Assembly: GCA_003216835.1 (NCBI GenBank)
Contig: QCIF01000001.1
Location: 124,001-188,000, forward strand
DNA from: Prochlorococcus sp. AG-402-K10
GTDB lineage: Bacteria > Cyanobacteriota > Cyanobacteriia > PCC-6307 > Cyanobiaceae
Length of the DNA: 64,000 bases
Direction of reading: 5' to 3'
The notes beneath the pieces were generated by a model. The model ran no database searches and was not told the DNA's origin. It was given only the letters and a program-made list of their open reading frames with translations. The stretch's first letter is position 1; each line of letters opens with the position of its first letter. Below are positions 22,354 through 32,696 of this stretch, piece after piece. The translations under genes were made by a program, and so were the position numbers.

Positions 22354-23061
22354 TTAAACACTTAAGAATTTATCTATAACATCTTGACTTAATTCAGATG
22401 TTGATCCACTCGCAACAATACCTCCTCTTTGCATTACATAGTATTTATTAGCTTGCCTAACGAAATGCAAATGTTGCTCAACTAGAAGTACACTGATATT
22501 TTTTTCTTTGATAATAGTCTTGATAGCATTCTCAATATCAAGGACAATATTAGGCTGAATACCCTCAGTTGGTTCATCTAATAGTAGTAGTTTCGGTTTC
22601 CCTAGTAAGGCTCTCGCTATTGCTAATTGCTGTTGCTGACCTCCACTTAAATCACCACCTTTTCTATTTAAGAAATCTTTTAATATTGGAAAAAGTTCAA
22701 ATACAATATTATCTATCTTATTATTTTTAATTAAACCACCAGGTAAAGCCTCTAGGCCAATTAACAGATTTTCTTCGACAGTTAAATATGGTATTATTTC
22801 ACGCCCTTGGGGAACGTATGCCATCCCAGATTTAGCTCTTTGGTGGGGTTCTTTACGAATTAAAGAATTACCATTAAAATTTATTTCTCCTTTTTTTGGC
22901 TTTAAAAGACCAATAAGAGATTTTAATAATGTTGTTTTCCCTACACCATTCCTACCAATAAGACATACCATTTCTCCTGAATTAACAGTTAAGTCAATGT
23001 CTCTTAATATATGACTTTCGCCATAATAAGTATTAAGTGATTTTATTTCTAATACTTTCAT
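22354..23061 (-). CDS. urtE: Urea ABC transporter ATPase UrtE
   Basis: 235-aa ATP-binding subunit of the high-affinity urea importer. Walker A GRNGVGKTT (36-44), signature LSGGQQQQ near 138, Walker B LLLLDEPTEG, then the His switch VEQHLHF. The LivF-like short form and Q-rich signature fit UrtE. Last gene of urtABCDE, starting 1 nt after the urtD stop. Confidence 0.95.
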   Translation of the reverse strand: MKVLEIKSLNTYYGESHILRDIDLTVNSGEMVCLIGRNGVGKTTLLKSLIGLLKPKKGEINFNGNSLIRKEPHQRAKSGMAYVPQGREIIPYLTVEENLLIGLEALPGGLIKNNKIDNIVFELFPILKDFLNRKGGDLSGGQQQQLAIARALLGKPKLLLLDEPTEGIQPNIVLDIENAIKTIIKEKNISVLLVEQHLHFVRQANKYYVMQRGGIVASGSTSELSQDVIDKFLSV

Positions 23062-23814
23062 TTATAAATCCTCCTGTTTGCCAAGATAAACCTCAATAAC
23101 ATTTGGATCCCTTTGAATTTCATCCATTGAGCCTTCGCATAAAACAGATCCTTGATTCAAAACCGTTACATTGCTTTCAAGTCGTCTAATAAATTCCATG
23201 TCATGATCAATGACTAAGACAGTATTGTCGCCAGAAATTGATTTAAGCAAATCTGCTGTTAATTCTGTCTCCTCATCAGTTAATCCTGCTACAGGCTCAT
23301 CAATAAGCATTAATGATGGCTTCTGCCCAAGAAGCATAGCTATTTCTAACCATTGTTTTTGACCATGAGAAAGAGAGCCAGCCTTCACTTCAGATTGTTC
23401 CGATAAATTAACTATCTTTAAAAGTTTTTCTAACTCTACAAGTTTATTTTTACTAGGCTTGCTTGCTATTAATTTAATAGTTGATGAAAATTGACTTAAG
23501 GATATTTCAAGGTTTTCATTAACAGTAAGGTTTTCAAAAACTCTAGGGCTTTGGAATTTTCTACCTACTCCAATTCTAGCGATTTTATGTTCTTTTTTCC
23601 CAACTAAAGATGTGCCTTTAAATAATACATTACCTTTAGAGGGCTTAACTTTGCCAGTTATAACATCAAGAAAAGTTGTCTTTCCTGCACCATTTGGTCC
23701 GATTACAGCTCTTAGCTCTCCTTTTTGTAAGGATAAATTTAAATTATTTAAAGCTAAAAACCCCTCAAAGCTTACAGATACATTTTCCAATTTAAGTAAG
23801 ATATCTTCTTTCAT
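23062..23814 (-). CDS. urtD: Urea ABC transporter ATPase UrtD
   Basis: 250-aa LivG-like ATPase. Walker A GPNGAGKTT (39-47), signature LSHGQKQWLEIAM, Walker B LMLIDEPVAGLT, H-loop VIDHDMEFIR. LSHGQKQ with WLEI is characteristic of UrtD among branched-chain-type ATPases. It pairs with UrtE, powering transport through UrtB/UrtC. Starts 1 nt after the urtC stop. Confidence 0.95.
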   Translation of the reverse strand: MKEDILLKLENVSVSFEGFLALNNLNLSLQKGELRAVIGPNGAGKTTFLDVITGKVKPSKGNVLFKGTSLVGKKEHKIARIGVGRKFQSPRVFENLTVNENLEISLSQFSSTIKLIASKPSKNKLVELEKLLKIVNLSEQSEVKAGSLSHGQKQWLEIAMLLGQKPSLMLIDEPVAGLTDEETELTADLLKSISGDNTVLVIDHDMEFIRRLESNVTVLNQGSVLCEGSMDEIQRDPNVIEVYLGKQEDL

Positions 23815-23815
23815 T

Positions 23816-24922
23816 TCATACCTCCTTATTTTTTGTAGCCTCTAGACTTGGATAAGTAGCAATAAACCTTTTTATTAGACCCCATCTTGTAAGTAAATTA
23901 TGAGGCCCGCCATTGTTTATCCACCCGATAATCCCCTCTGGCAGAACAGTAACTACGAGAATAAAAAGACCTCCCTGTATAAAGATCCAACCTCCAGGTA
24001 TTAGACCTTGTACAACACTTTCTCCAAGTCTTATAAAAAAAGCACCAAGAATTGCACCAATTAGAGTTCCTCTACCTCCAACTGCAACCCAAATTACCAT
24101 TTCAATTGAAAATGGTACTCGCATGTATTGAGGCGAAATTAAATCAGCCTGAACAGTGAACAATGCGCCTGAAATCCCTGCCAAACATCCAGCAAAAACG
24201 AATATTATTGTTTTAAAAAGGACAGGGTTATATCCACTAAATCTTACTCTAGGCTCATCATCTCTGATACCTATAAGAATTCTTCCAAATCTTTTACTAA
24301 CTAGCCATTTACAAAAAAGGTAAAAGACAATTACTAATATTCCACTTATATAGTAAAAATATTTTTGCATTATTGGATCACCTACCATCATTCCAAATAA
24401 GGTTGTATTGGGTGTGGGAAGACCATTTGTTCCATTAATTAATTTTTGCTGGCCATTAAAGAAATTAAAAAAAACAAGCAATGCAGCTTGAGTAAGAATC
24501 GAAAAATAAACTCCTTTAATTCTGTTTCTAAAAACAAGAAATCCAATTAATCCTGCTACTATTCCCGGTATTAACCATATTGAAATTAGAGTAAAGATTG
24601 GGGATTTAAATGGTTCCCAGAAAAATGGTAATTCTCTCACTCCATACAAACCAAAGAATTCAGGTATCCCTTCTTTTAAGGAATTTAATTGAAGAAACAT
24701 TGCGATTGCATAACCGCCTAAAGAAAAGAAAATACCCTGTCCGAGACTTAGTAGTCCAGTATAGCCCCAGCTTAAGTCAATACCTAGTGCAACAATCCCT
24801 AAAGATAAACATTTCCCTAATATCTTTAATCTAGAGTCACTTACTAAAGAAGGCATTGCTATGAATAGAGCAAAAGCTATTACCCAAATAAGCAAGTAAA
24901 AATGTTTCTTTGATATTTTCAT
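23816..24922 (-). CDS. urtC: Urea ABC transporter permease UrtC
   Basis: 368-aa LivM-type permease with about nine spans. Landmarks: LGIDLSWGYTGLLSLGQGIF (44-63), SILTQAALLVFFNFFNG, RFGRILIGIRDDEPRVRFSGY (coupling loop) and WVAVGGRGTLIGAILGAFF. Overlaps the end of urtB by 4 nt. Confidence 0.95.
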   Translation of the reverse strand: MKISKKHFYLLIWVIAFALFIAMPSLVSDSRLKILGKCLSLGIVALGIDLSWGYTGLLSLGQGIFFSLGGYAIAMFLQLNSLKEGIPEFFGLYGVRELPFFWEPFKSPIFTLISIWLIPGIVAGLIGFLVFRNRIKGVYFSILTQAALLVFFNFFNGQQKLINGTNGLPTPNTTLFGMMVGDPIMQKYFYYISGILVIVFYLFCKWLVSKRFGRILIGIRDDEPRVRFSGYNPVLFKTIIFVFAGCLAGISGALFTVQADLISPQYMRVPFSIEMVIWVAVGGRGTLIGAILGAFFIRLGESVVQGLIPGGWIFIQGGLFILVVTVLPEGIIGWINNGGPHNLLTRWGLIKRFIATYPSLEATKNKEV

Positions 24923-26073
24923 GACTCTACCATCCTTCCTTTCTGAGGAAATAAACCTGAAGGTTTAAACTGAAGGAATACTATTATTAGTGTAAAAATC
25001 ATTACTCTAGCCATACTTGTTGTGGCAAAGAAATTCACAATATTAGCCAAAGCATTTGGCATGTCTGGCCAAATGGAAATTAACCTTCCAGCACCTATCA
25101 AATCTGTCATTATACCAATACCAAATGATGCAATTACTGTCCCAATTAGGTTTCCTACACCCCCTAAAACAACAACCATGAAACAAGGTACGATATAGTT
25201 TTGGCCTACGTTTGGGCCTACAGAACCTAATAACGAAACTGCTACACCAGCTACTCCAGCTAGTCCTGATCCAAGAGCAAAAGTTAATGTATCGACTTTT
25301 TTTGTTGATAAGCCAAGACATTCTGACATTGATCTATTTTGTGTTACTGCTCTAATTCTCAATCCCCATTCACTAAGATTTAGAAATATTAAAACTACTA
25401 TGACCGAGGTCAATGTTATAAAAATAATCCATAGCCTAGTCTTTGGAAAAGTTTCACCAAAAATCTCAATAGGTCCTCTCATCCACTTTGGTGCAGTAAC
25501 GTCTACGTTTCTTGAGTCTGCTCTACTTAACCTTGAGATGTTTAAAGCTATAGAATTTGTTGAAATTATTCCTAAGAAGACAGAAAAAACCCAAATTGAT
25601 AAATCTATGTATTTTTTTTGAGCATAATTTGTAAATTTAGTGTTAACTATATTTTTTATTGATATTCCAGATATAAATGTGATTATTATACCTGGACCTA
25701 TAGCCAAAGGAATACTGCGTACAAATTGCTGAAGAAGAAGACTAACCCCCCATGTAGCCAAAAGAGTTTCTAGTGGACTACCATATAATTTTCTTATTAT
25801 TAATCTTTCAAGTAAAATCCCTACGCATGCACTAAAGATGAATGCTACAAATATAGAAACGATAATATAACTACCATAAAAGGGTTTTAAAAAAGGCTGC
25901 TTAAATATAAGTTGAGTTACGAATGTAGAGTAAGCTCCAACCATTATTAGCTCACCGTGGGCAAGATTAATAACTCCCATTAAACCGAATACAATTGCTA
26001 AACCTAATGCAGCAATCAAAAGGACTGAACCAATCGAAATACCTTCAAAAAGAATGTCAAAAAATAGATCCAC
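24919..26073 (-). CDS. urtB: Urea ABC transporter permease UrtB
   Basis: 384-aa LivH-type permease. Opens MDLFFDILFEGISIGSVLLI, with GLMGVINLAHGELIMVGAYS, ETLLATWGVSLLLQQ, the coupling loop RAVTQNRSMSECLGL and GVGNLIGTVIASFGIG. Forms the urea channel with UrtC. Separated from urtA by 75 nt that contain a hairpin with a T-tract. Confidence 0.95.
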   Translation of the reverse strand: MDLFFDILFEGISIGSVLLIAALGLAIVFGLMGVINLAHGELIMVGAYSTFVTQLIFKQPFLKPFYGSYIIVSIFVAFIFSACVGILLERLIIRKLYGSPLETLLATWGVSLLLQQFVRSIPLAIGPGIIITFISGISIKNIVNTKFTNYAQKKYIDLSIWVFSVFLGIISTNSIALNISRLSRADSRNVDVTAPKWMRGPIEIFGETFPKTRLWIIFITLTSVIVVLIFLNLSEWGLRIRAVTQNRSMSECLGLSTKKVDTLTFALGSGLAGVAGVAVSLLGSVGPNVGQNYIVPCFMVVVLGGVGNLIGTVIASFGIGIMTDLIGAGRLISIWPDMPNALANIVNFFATTSMARVMIFTLIIVFLQFKPSGLFPQKGRMVES

Positions 26074-26087
26074 TTAGATAAATAAAT

Positions 26088-26124
26088 AAATTAAAAAAAT
26101 AAAAGGGAACTGAAAAAGTTCCCC
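26088..26124 (-). terminator. Attenuator/terminator between urtA and urtB
   Basis: On the minus strand GGGAACT, loop TTTTC, AGTTCCC, then TTTTATTTTTTT. It would end a fraction of transcripts after urtA, giving more binding protein than membrane components, as is common for ABC importers. Confidence 0.8.
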
Positions 26125-26148
26125 TATAAATAAAAGTAAGAGTATTTC

Positions 26149-27435
26149 TTAGAGTTTATATTTTCTTCCTCCGCCCCCTTCACTCCAATCACATCCATAG
26201 CCAATATCTTCTGGATAAAACTGGTTCCATGTTTGTGGAATAACAGGTCCATCTGATGTGTATTCATCAAGGATAGTAAATCCACCTCCTGAATTTATTC
26301 TACCTATCCTCACAGTCTGTGAGATGTGGTGGTTAGGCATTACTTTGATAGGCCCTTGAGGAGCGTCAAAAGTTACACCGATTAATGCGGCTCTTACAGC
26401 TTCATCATCAAATGTACCAGCCTTTTCTACTGCCTTTTTCCACAGATATACCATGTTATATGCTGATTCTTGTGGATCTGCTACAACTCTGTCTGAACCC
26501 CATCTCTTTTTAAATTTTGCAGCAAATTTCTTCGACTCTAATGAATCGATAGACATCATATAGTTCCATGCACCATAATGCCCTTCCAGGAATTCAGGAC
26601 CAATTGTACTGATTTCTTCTTCAGCGATTGAGTAGCTCATTACATAATATCCATTTTCAGGTGTTATTCCTTCATCTTGGATTTGTTTAAAGAATGCTAC
26701 GTTTTGGTCACCATTTAGAGTATTAATAATGACTCCTCCTTTTGGTAGTGCCTTTTTAATCTTTGTTATTATTGGAGCTACCTCTGTATTACCTAAAGGA
26801 AGATAATCTTCTCCAACTACTTTTCCACCTAATTTTTTAAGTTGTTCTTTTGTAATTGTATTAGATGTTCTAGGGAAAACATAATCAGAACCAACTAAGA
26901 AAAATGGTTTCTTTTTCGCTGGAGAGTATTTAAACATGAACTCAGTTGCTGGCTCAGATTGCTGATTTGGAGTTGCTCCGGTATACATAATGTTTGGGGA
27001 ACACTCTCTTCCTTCATATTGAATTGGGTAGTAAAGGAATCCATCCTTTTCTTCATAAACAGGTAACATCGCCTTTCTACTGGCTGATGTCCACCCACCG
27101 AAGATAACAGGATAATTGGCATCAATCATTTGTGATGACTTTTCAGCAAAGAGTGGCCAGTTTGAGGCACCATCCTCAACTTTGTATTTGATTTCATAGA
27201 ACTTGCCATCAACAAATACACCTCCGGATGCATTAATTTCTTCAATAGCCATTATTTCAGTATCCACTAATGTTTTTTCTGAAATTGCCATTGTTCCAGA
27301 GAGTGAATGTAATATTCCAACAGTTATTTCATCATCATATGAAATTGTAGAATCTGAACCTCCGCCACAGGAAGTGACCGATAATGCAAGAGAAGCAGTA
27401 GTTAATCCTGCTAAAAGACGTCTTGAAATTCGCAT
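26149..27435 (-). CDS. urtA: Urea-binding lipoprotein UrtA
   Basis: 428-aa solute receptor of the urea importer. Signal with twin Arg (MRISRRLLAGL) and lipobox VTSC, lipidated Cys23. VGILHSLSGTMAISEKTLVD and PVIFGGWTSASRKAMLPVYE followed by LFYPIQYEGRECSPN-type sequence are UrtA/FmdD landmarks. First urt gene, with NtcA-like boxes upstream. Confidence 0.95.
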   Translation of the reverse strand: MRISRRLLAGLTTASLALSVTSCGGGSDSTISYDDEITVGILHSLSGTMAISEKTLVDTEIMAIEEINASGGVFVDGKFYEIKYKVEDGASNWPLFAEKSSQMIDANYPVIFGGWTSASRKAMLPVYEEKDGFLYYPIQYEGRECSPNIMYTGATPNQQSEPATEFMFKYSPAKKKPFFLVGSDYVFPRTSNTITKEQLKKLGGKVVGEDYLPLGNTEVAPIITKIKKALPKGGVIINTLNGDQNVAFFKQIQDEGITPENGYYVMSYSIAEEEISTIGPEFLEGHYGAWNYMMSIDSLESKKFAAKFKKRWGSDRVVADPQESAYNMVYLWKKAVEKAGTFDDEAVRAALIGVTFDAPQGPIKVMPNHHISQTVRIGRINSGGGFTILDEYTSDGPVIPQTWNQFYPEDIGYGCDWSEGGGGRKYKL

Positions 27436-27483
27436 GAATTTGTTTAAATTAATAAATTTACCTTTTTTAAAGGTTTAATTAAG

Positions 27484-27575
27484 AAGTTATTAACGAGTAG
27501 GAATTCCTTTTGTATCAGCAGTAACTTTTTGTTTAAGTATTAATGAGTGAAGATCCGTTTTGTATCTGAAGTAAC
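27484..27575 (-). promoter_or_regulatory. urtA promoter with two NtcA-like boxes
   Basis: On the minus strand GTTACTTCAGATAC (27575-27562) and GTTACTGCTGATAC (27525-27512), exactly 50 nt apart, each one base from the NtcA consensus GTA-N8-TAC. The proximal box is followed after 22 nt by TAACTT (27489-27484), the TAN3T -10 at the NtcA-activated spacing. This fits nitrogen-limitation activation of urea uptake. Inferred from sequence only. Confidence 0.68.
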
Positions 27576-27618
27576 TTTTTATTTAATCCATCCATAACAA
27601 ATAATTATTTTTTTAGTT

Positions 27619-28224
27619 TCAATTGTTGGGTATATGTGATTCTAAAAATTGAGTTATTTCTTCAACTCCTTTGCCGATACTTAGGTTGGTAAAAAACCAA
27701 GGTTTCCCTTTTCTCATAAATTCAGTATCACTTTTCATAATATTTAAATCTGCACCAACTTTATCTGCTAAGTCAATTTTGTTTATTAATAATAAATCCG
27801 ACCTTGTTATCCCTGGCCCCCCTTTTCTAGGAATCTTGTCTCCAGCAGATACATCAATTACATATATTGATAAATCTACAAGTTCTGGACTAAAACTAGA
27901 TGCTAAATTATCACCTCCACTTTCTACAAAAACAAAATCTAAAGGATTATATTTATTTTCTAAATCTAAAACCGCATTTTTATTTAATGAACAATCCTCT
28001 CTTATCGCGGTATGAGGACAACCTCCTGTTTCTACACCAATAATCCTTCCTTCCTCTAAAACCTTTTTATTTATTAGAAAGTTAGCATCTTCTTTCGTGT
28101 AGATATCATTGGTGACAACAGCTATCTCATAATTTTTTTTCATGCTTAAGCATAGAGTCTCTACTAATGCTGTTTTTCCTGAACCTACAGGCCCAGCAAT
28201 CCCTACTCTCAATTTGCTGCTCAT
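27619..28224 (-). CDS. ureG: Urease accessory GTPase UreG
   Basis: 201 aa. P-loop GPVGSGKT (11-18), [30 protein letters not shown] with the Cys-Pro-His nickel site, FVESGGDNL and LLINKIDLA (G4). Delivers nickel to urease together with UreE/UreF/UreD, driven by GTP hydrolysis. Third gene of ureEFG, upstream of the urt operon. Confidence 0.96.
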   Translation of the reverse strand: MSSKLRVGIAGPVGSGKTALVETLCLSMKKNYEIAVVTNDIYTKEDANFLINKKVLEEGRIIGVETGGCPHTAIREDCSLNKNAVLDLENKYNPLDFVFVESGGDNLASSFSPELVDLSIYVIDVSAGDKIPRKGGPGITRSDLLLINKIDLADKVGADLNIMKSDTEFMRKGKPWFFTNLSIGKGVEEITQFLESHIPNN

Positions 28225-28227
28225 AGA

Positions 28228-28914
28228 TTAATTTCTAAAAAGTTTTGTATAAAGGTCATTATGATTTTGTTGTGCCATAGCTAAACCTACATTGCCAAAA
28301 TAGATGTCATCAATTTCTTTGTCCATAATTTCATTAGAAACTTTTGAAATTATTGCTAATAAGTCTCTCTGAATTAATTGTGCTTTTGTTGAACCAATAG
28401 GAATAATTCTTAATGCAGCACTAAGTTGGTTTGCACTCCACGCATAGAGAAAATTCTCAACCATTTCTAACTTGGTAATTTCAAAACAATAACAAGCCCA
28501 ACTCCATGCTAATGACCAGGAGCTTTTTTTATTATTTTCATATAGATATTCAAATCCAAATTCTTTGGTTAAATCAAAGAGAGCTTTTGCCATTTGAATT
28601 TGTTGTTCTCTAATTTCGAGAGAGTCCTTTGATGAGAGGATCCATTTATCCAAACTCATTAGCTTTTGCAAATTACCTTTTAAATTTTTGCGGTCGTTTA
28701 TCTCATTGAAAATATCAAAAAAATCTAGTAAAAGTTTTGCATCTAGTCTTATCTGACCAATTTTTAGTTCACTTATGATTAAGTCTTTTACCGAATTTGA
28801 ATCTGTTAAATTTTTATTATGAAGATAACTCTCCATTCCCTCCGAATAACAAAATCCTCCAACTGGTAAATTAGGACTTATTAATAGATATTTTAATAAG
28901 TGACTTTTACTCAT
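28228..28914 (-). CDS. ureF: Urease accessory protein UreF
   Basis: 228 aa from ATG 28914, where the start overlaps the end of ureE by 8 nt; an upstream ATG at 28926 is less likely. SPNLPVGGFCYSEGMESYL (N-terminal) and LSAALRIIPIGSTKAQ are family blocks. All-helical scaffold that with UreD recruits UreG to apo-urease. Confidence 0.92.
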   Translation of the reverse strand: MSKSHLLKYLLISPNLPVGGFCYSEGMESYLHNKNLTDSNSVKDLIISELKIGQIRLDAKLLLDFFDIFNEINDRKNLKGNLQKLMSLDKWILSSKDSLEIREQQIQMAKALFDLTKEFGFEYLYENNKKSSWSLAWSWACYCFEITKLEMVENFLYAWSANQLSAALRIIPIGSTKAQLIQRDLLAIISKVSNEIMDKEIDDIYFGNVGLAMAQQNHNDLYTKLFRN

Positions 28915-29356
28915 GACTATGGGCACCTCTTTCCGGAAAAAACTTTTTTTTCGTATTTTTTACATCAACTTTAAAATTAAGAAGCATATTTTTAATAACA
29001 TAATCACTTTTTGTTAGAAGAATGCCTTCTTCGATTTCTACTTCCACGTGCCTATTCCCAAGATGATAAGCAGTTTTAATAAGCTCAATTTTAGAATTTG
29101 AACTTATTTCAATTAAATCTTCTGTTTTGGCAATTATCTCTATATAAAAATTGGACTTATTAGTTGAAAGGATATCTCCATCATTTAATTTGCCCTTTCT
29201 AGATAATTGTAAAATTATTTCTTGATCGCAATCAGTTAATCTTTTACCTCTTAAGATTCTTCTTTCATCTGAACTTAAGGTAAGTTTTAAAAATAAACCC
29301 AATTTCGGCTTTTCCTTAATCCAATCAGTTACAACAATTTGTTTATTCATTCTCAT
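28907..29356 (-). CDS. ureE: Urease nickel metallochaperone UreE
   Basis: 149 aa. Peptide-binding N-domain with SSDERRILRGKRLTDCDQEI, metal-binding C-domain with YHLGNRHVEVEIEEG, whose His binds nickel at the dimer interface. Only a short His tail (GAHSHE), unlike the long His-rich tail of Klebsiella UreE. ATG at 29356 chosen (29350 also possible). Confidence 0.92.
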   Translation of the reverse strand: MRMNKQIVVTDWIKEKPKLGLFLKLTLSSDERRILRGKRLTDCDQEIILQLSRKGKLNDGDILSTNKSNFYIEIIAKTEDLIEISSNSKIELIKTAYHLGNRHVEVEIEEGILLTKSDYVIKNMLLNFKVDVKNTKKKFFPERGAHSHE

Positions 29357-29404
29357 AATCAAAATTTTTGGTTACTTTAATTTAGTAATTAAAGGAAACA
29401 ATTT
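29357..29404. promoter_or_regulatory. Compact divergent promoter between ureEFG and ureDABC
   Basis: Only 48 nt separate the two starts. TTACT and AGTAA arms around a 7-nt AT spacer (within GGTTACTTTAATTTAGTAAT) form a palindrome usable as an operator for both directions. It does not meet the NtcA core exactly, so no regulator is assigned. Confidence 0.35.
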
Positions 29405-30307
29405 ATGATTAAAACTTCATGGGAAGGTAATTGTTTCTTAAATTTTTTCAATAATAAAGCAAGTTTAGGAAATGTTGATAAAACAATCTTTAAATCTAAA
29501 TCAACTTCTCCTTATAAGTTATTAAAGTCTACTCATGATCAAGAGGGCAGATGTATTTTGCCTGTTCTACATACTGCAGGGGGATTGGTAGGGGGAGATT
29601 TACTCGATTTTGAGGTAAATCTTGAAAAAAACTCTAAGGTTTTGTTGACGACTTCTTCAGCTCAGAAAGTATATGGATCAGTTGGAAGATCTAAAATTAA
29701 TCCAAAAGGAAGTTTTTCAAAGCAAAAGAATCTCATAAACATTCTTGACAATTCTCATTTAGAGTATCTACCCCAAGAAACAATCATCTTTGCAAATGGT
29801 TTATATGAGCAAATTTTTAAAGTATCTATTTCAGAAACTTCAAGTTTTTTATTTACTGATTTAATAAGACTTGGAAGATCTTCCTCAGGAGAATCTATTG
29901 AGAGTGGAGTTTTTAGGTCTAAATTAGAAATTATGAGAAATAATGATTTACTGGATGATTGGGAATATGTTGATCAGATTGAATTATCTAAGGCAAGTTT
30001 TGTAGCCAAGTCAGGTATGGATTACATGCCCGTTTTTGGATCCTTAATTTGGATTTGCGAAAAAGATTTTTCTAAGTCAAAAATAAATAATCTTGTAGGA
30101 AATATAAAAAAGATTTTCAATGAAACTAATAATAATTTATCTATTGGAATACTTGAAAATGGAATCTCTGTACGATTCCTAGGGAGTTCTTCTCAAGATG
30201 CTAGAAAATGTTTTTTTTGTATTTGGAAACAAATTAGGTCTGTTTGTGGATTTTGTGAGCCAAAATATCAAGGTGTATGGCCTTTACAAGATTCTATGAA
30301 TTATTAA
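29405..30307 (+). CDS. ureD: Urease accessory protein UreD
   Basis: 300 aa. [20 protein letters not shown] (53-72), [29 protein letters not shown] and [15 protein letters not shown] are UreD/UreH landmarks. Binds apo-urease with UreF/UreG and channels nickel. First gene of ureDABC; the order is typical of picocyanobacteria. Confidence 0.94.
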   Translation: MIKTSWEGNCFLNFFNNKASLGNVDKTIFKSKSTSPYKLLKSTHDQEGRCILPVLHTAGGLVGGDLLDFEVNLEKNSKVLLTTSSAQKVYGSVGRSKINPKGSFSKQKNLINILDNSHLEYLPQETIIFANGLYEQIFKVSISETSSFLFTDLIRLGRSSSGESIESGVFRSKLEIMRNNDLLDDWEYVDQIELSKASFVAKSGMDYMPVFGSLIWICEKDFSKSKINNLVGNIKKIFNETNNNLSIGILENGISVRFLGSSSQDARKCFFCIWKQIRSVCGFCEPKYQGVWPLQDSMNY

Positions 30308-30357
30308 TTATGTTCAGAAAGAACCTTTTTTAAGAATTTATAGATTAATTTTTTATT

Positions 30358-30660
30358 ATGCATCTTTCACCTCAAGAAAAGGATAAATTATTGATTTTTT
30401 CTGCTGCGCTCTTAGCTGAAAGAAGGCTTAGTAGAGGTCTTAAGCTTAATTATCCTGAAACAATTGCTTTTTTAAGTTTTCAAGTTCTTGAAGGAGCACG
30501 AGATGGTAAAAGTGTAAGTCAATTAATGTCAGAGGGAACTACCTGGCTTTCAAAATCACAAGTTATGGAGGGCATTCCTGAAATGGTTGATGAAGTTCAA
30601 ATAGAAGCGGTTTTCCCCGATGGGACTAAATTAGTTACTATTCACAATCCGATTAATTAG
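30358..30660 (+). CDS. ureA: Urease gamma subunit
   Basis: 100 aa. [38 protein letters not shown] and the ending [18 protein letters not shown] are diagnostic. Structural subunit of the (UreABC)3 urease. Ends 2 nt before ureB. Confidence 0.97.
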   Translation: MHLSPQEKDKLLIFSAALLAERRLSRGLKLNYPETIAFLSFQVLEGARDGKSVSQLMSEGTTWLSKSQVMEGIPEMVDEVQIEAVFPDGTKLVTIHNPIN

Positions 30661-30662
30661 TT

Positions 30663-30983
30663 ATGAGTAATTTAATTCCTGGCGAAATAATTCCTGAACA
30701 AGGTGAAATCGAACTAAATCTTAATAAGCAAGTTAAAACAGTAACGGTTTCTAATTCTGGAGATAGACCTGTGCAAGTTGGATCTCATTATCATTTTTAT
30801 GAAGCAAACAAGGCTTTAATTTTTGATCGAGAAATAACACATGGTATGCGTCTTGACATTCCTGCAGGAACAGCAATTAGATTTGAACCGGGTGATACAA
30901 CAGATGTCAAATTAGTGCCATTTTCAGGTTTAAGAAATGCATTTGGTTTTAATTCATTAATTAATGGTTCTCTAGATATTTAA
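30663..30983 (+). CDS. ureB: Urease beta subunit
   Basis: 106 aa. [20 protein letters not shown], then [40 protein letters not shown] and [18 protein letters not shown]. Forms the beta-sandwich layer of urease. Followed by ureC after 3 nt. Confidence 0.97.
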   Translation: MSNLIPGEIIPEQGEIELNLNKQVKTVTVSNSGDRPVQVGSHYHFYEANKALIFDREITHGMRLDIPAGTAIRFEPGDTTDVKLVPFSGLRNAFGFNSLINGSLDI

Positions 30984-30986
30984 ATT

Positions 30987-32696
30987 ATGTCTTATAAAAT
31001 TAATAGAAAAACATATGCTCAAACATACGGTCCTACTACAGGGGATAGAGTAAGGCTTGCCGATACCGAATTATTAATAGAAGTTGAGAAGGATTTAACT
31101 ACTTACGGAGATGAAGTTAAATTTGGAGGCGGTAAAGTTATCCGTGATGGAATGGGACAGTCTCAAGTAACAAGAAAGGAAGGAGCTGTTGATACTGTAA
31201 TCACAAATGCTTTGATAGTAGATTGGTGGGGGATAATTAAGGCAGATGTAGGTTTAAAAGACGGGAAAATTTTTGAAATTGGAAAAGCCGGCAACCCAGA
31301 CATTCAAGATAATGTAAATATTATTATTGGAGCTTCAACGGAAGTTATTGCAGGAGAGGGGCATATCCTCACAGCAGGTTGTATAGATACTCATATCCAC
31401 TTTATTTGCCCTCAACAAATAGAAACCGCATTAGCTTCAGGAATAACAACTATGTTGGGTGGAGGAACAGGTCCTGCTACTGGAACTAATGCAACTACCT
31501 GTACTCCAGGATCTTTTCATATTTCTCGTATGATTCAATCCGCAGAGGCCTTCCCTATGAATTTGGGATTTTTTGGCAAAGGGAACTCATCCAATGAGAG
31601 GAATCTAATAGAACAAGTCGAGGCTGGTGCATGTGGTTTGAAATTGCATGAAGATTGGGGCACTACTCCTTCAACTATAAATTCTTGCCTCAATGTGGCA
31701 GATGATCTTGATGTTCAAGTATGCATTCATACTGATACTTTGAATGAGGCAGGCTTTGTTGAAGATACTATAACTGCTATTGCTGGTAGAACTATACATA
31801 CTTTTCATACTGAAGGAGCAGGAGGTGGACATGCCCCAGACATTATAAAAATTTGTGGAGAAAATAATGTTCTTCCAAGCAGTACCAATCCAACAAGACC
31901 TTATACGAGAAATACATTAGAGGAACATCTTGACATGCTAATGGTTTGTCATCATTTAGATTCTAAGATTCCAGAAGATATCGCATTTGCTGAATCAAGG
32001 ATTAGAAGAGAGACTATTGCAGCAGAAGATATTTTACATGATATTGGAGCCTTTTCCATTATCGCTAGTGACTCTCAAGCAATGGGTAGAGTTGGTGAGG
32101 TAATAACAAGAACTTTTCAAACTGCTCATAAGATGAAAGTACAAAGAGGTCCACTTTCTGAGGATTCTGATAGGAATGATAATTTCAGGGTTAAGCGATA
32201 TATTTCTAAAGTTACAATCAATCCAGCAATAGCTCATGGAATCAATAAATATGTTGGTTCAATAGAGAAGGGTAAAGTTGCAGATTTAGCTTTGTGGAAA
32301 CCTTCATTTTTCGGAGTAAAGCCTGAATTAGTTTTAAAAGGAGGATCTATAGTTTGGTCCCAAATGGGAGATGCCAATGCTTCAATTCCAACTCCTGGGC
32401 CTGTGCATGGAAGACCTATGTTTGCAAATTTTGGTCAATCACTTTTTAACAGCTCATTCACTTTTTTAAGTAAAAATTCAATCGAACAAAATATTCCTAA
32501 AAAGTTAGGATTACAAAAAAATTGTTTAGCTGTAGAAAATACCAGAAATATAAATAAATTGAATTTAAAGCTCAATAACAAACTGCCAAATATATCTGTT
32601 GATCCTCAAACTTACGAAGTTTTCTCTGATGGAGAACTTCTTACTTGTGAGCCACTTTATGAAGTTCCAATGGCTCAAAGATACTTTTTGCTCTAG
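30987..32696 (+). CDS. ureC: Urease alpha (catalytic) subunit
   Basis: 569 aa, full length. Hydrolyses urea to ammonia and carbamate at a di-nickel centre. Ligands and catalytic residues visible: His136 and His138 in DTHIHF, Lys219 (the carbamylated bridge) in GLKLHEDWG, His248, His274 and the mobile flap with Cys321-His322 in [12 protein letters not shown]. Ends MAQRYFLL. No hairpin follows, and 32697-32943 is without genes. Confidence 0.98.
   Translation: MSYKINRKTYAQTYGPTTGDRVRLADTELLIEVEKDLTTYGDEVKFGGGKVIRDGMGQSQVTRKEGAVDTVITNALIVDWWGIIKADVGLKDGKIFEIGKAGNPDIQDNVNIIIGASTEVIAGEGHILTAGCIDTHIHFICPQQIETALASGITTMLGGGTGPATGTNATTCTPGSFHISRMIQSAEAFPMNLGFFGKGNSSNERNLIEQVEAGACGLKLHEDWGTTPSTINSCLNVADDLDVQVCIHTDTLNEAGFVEDTITAIAGRTIHTFHTEGAGGGHAPDIIKICGENNVLPSSTNPTRPYTRNTLEEHLDMLMVCHHLDSKIPEDIAFAESRIRRETIAAEDILHDIGAFSIIASDSQAMGRVGEVITRTFQTAHKMKVQRGPLSEDSDRNDNFRVKRYISKVTINPAIAHGINKYVGSIEKGKVADLALWKPSFFGVKPELVLKGGSIVWSQMGDANASIPTPGPVHGRPMFANFGQSLFNSSFTFLSKNSIEQNIPKKLGLQKNCLAVENTRNINKLNLKLNNKLPNISVDPQTYEVFSDGELLTCEPLYEVPMAQRYFLL

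Noticed and set aside
25043..25321. 92-aa minus frame rich in Trp, Cys and Arg
   Set aside because: Shadow in the +1 frame of urtB.
29357..29404. NtcA box in the ureD-ureE divergent promoter
   Set aside because: The palindrome TTACT-N7-AGTAA does not meet GTA-N8-TAC or its core GT-N10-AC.
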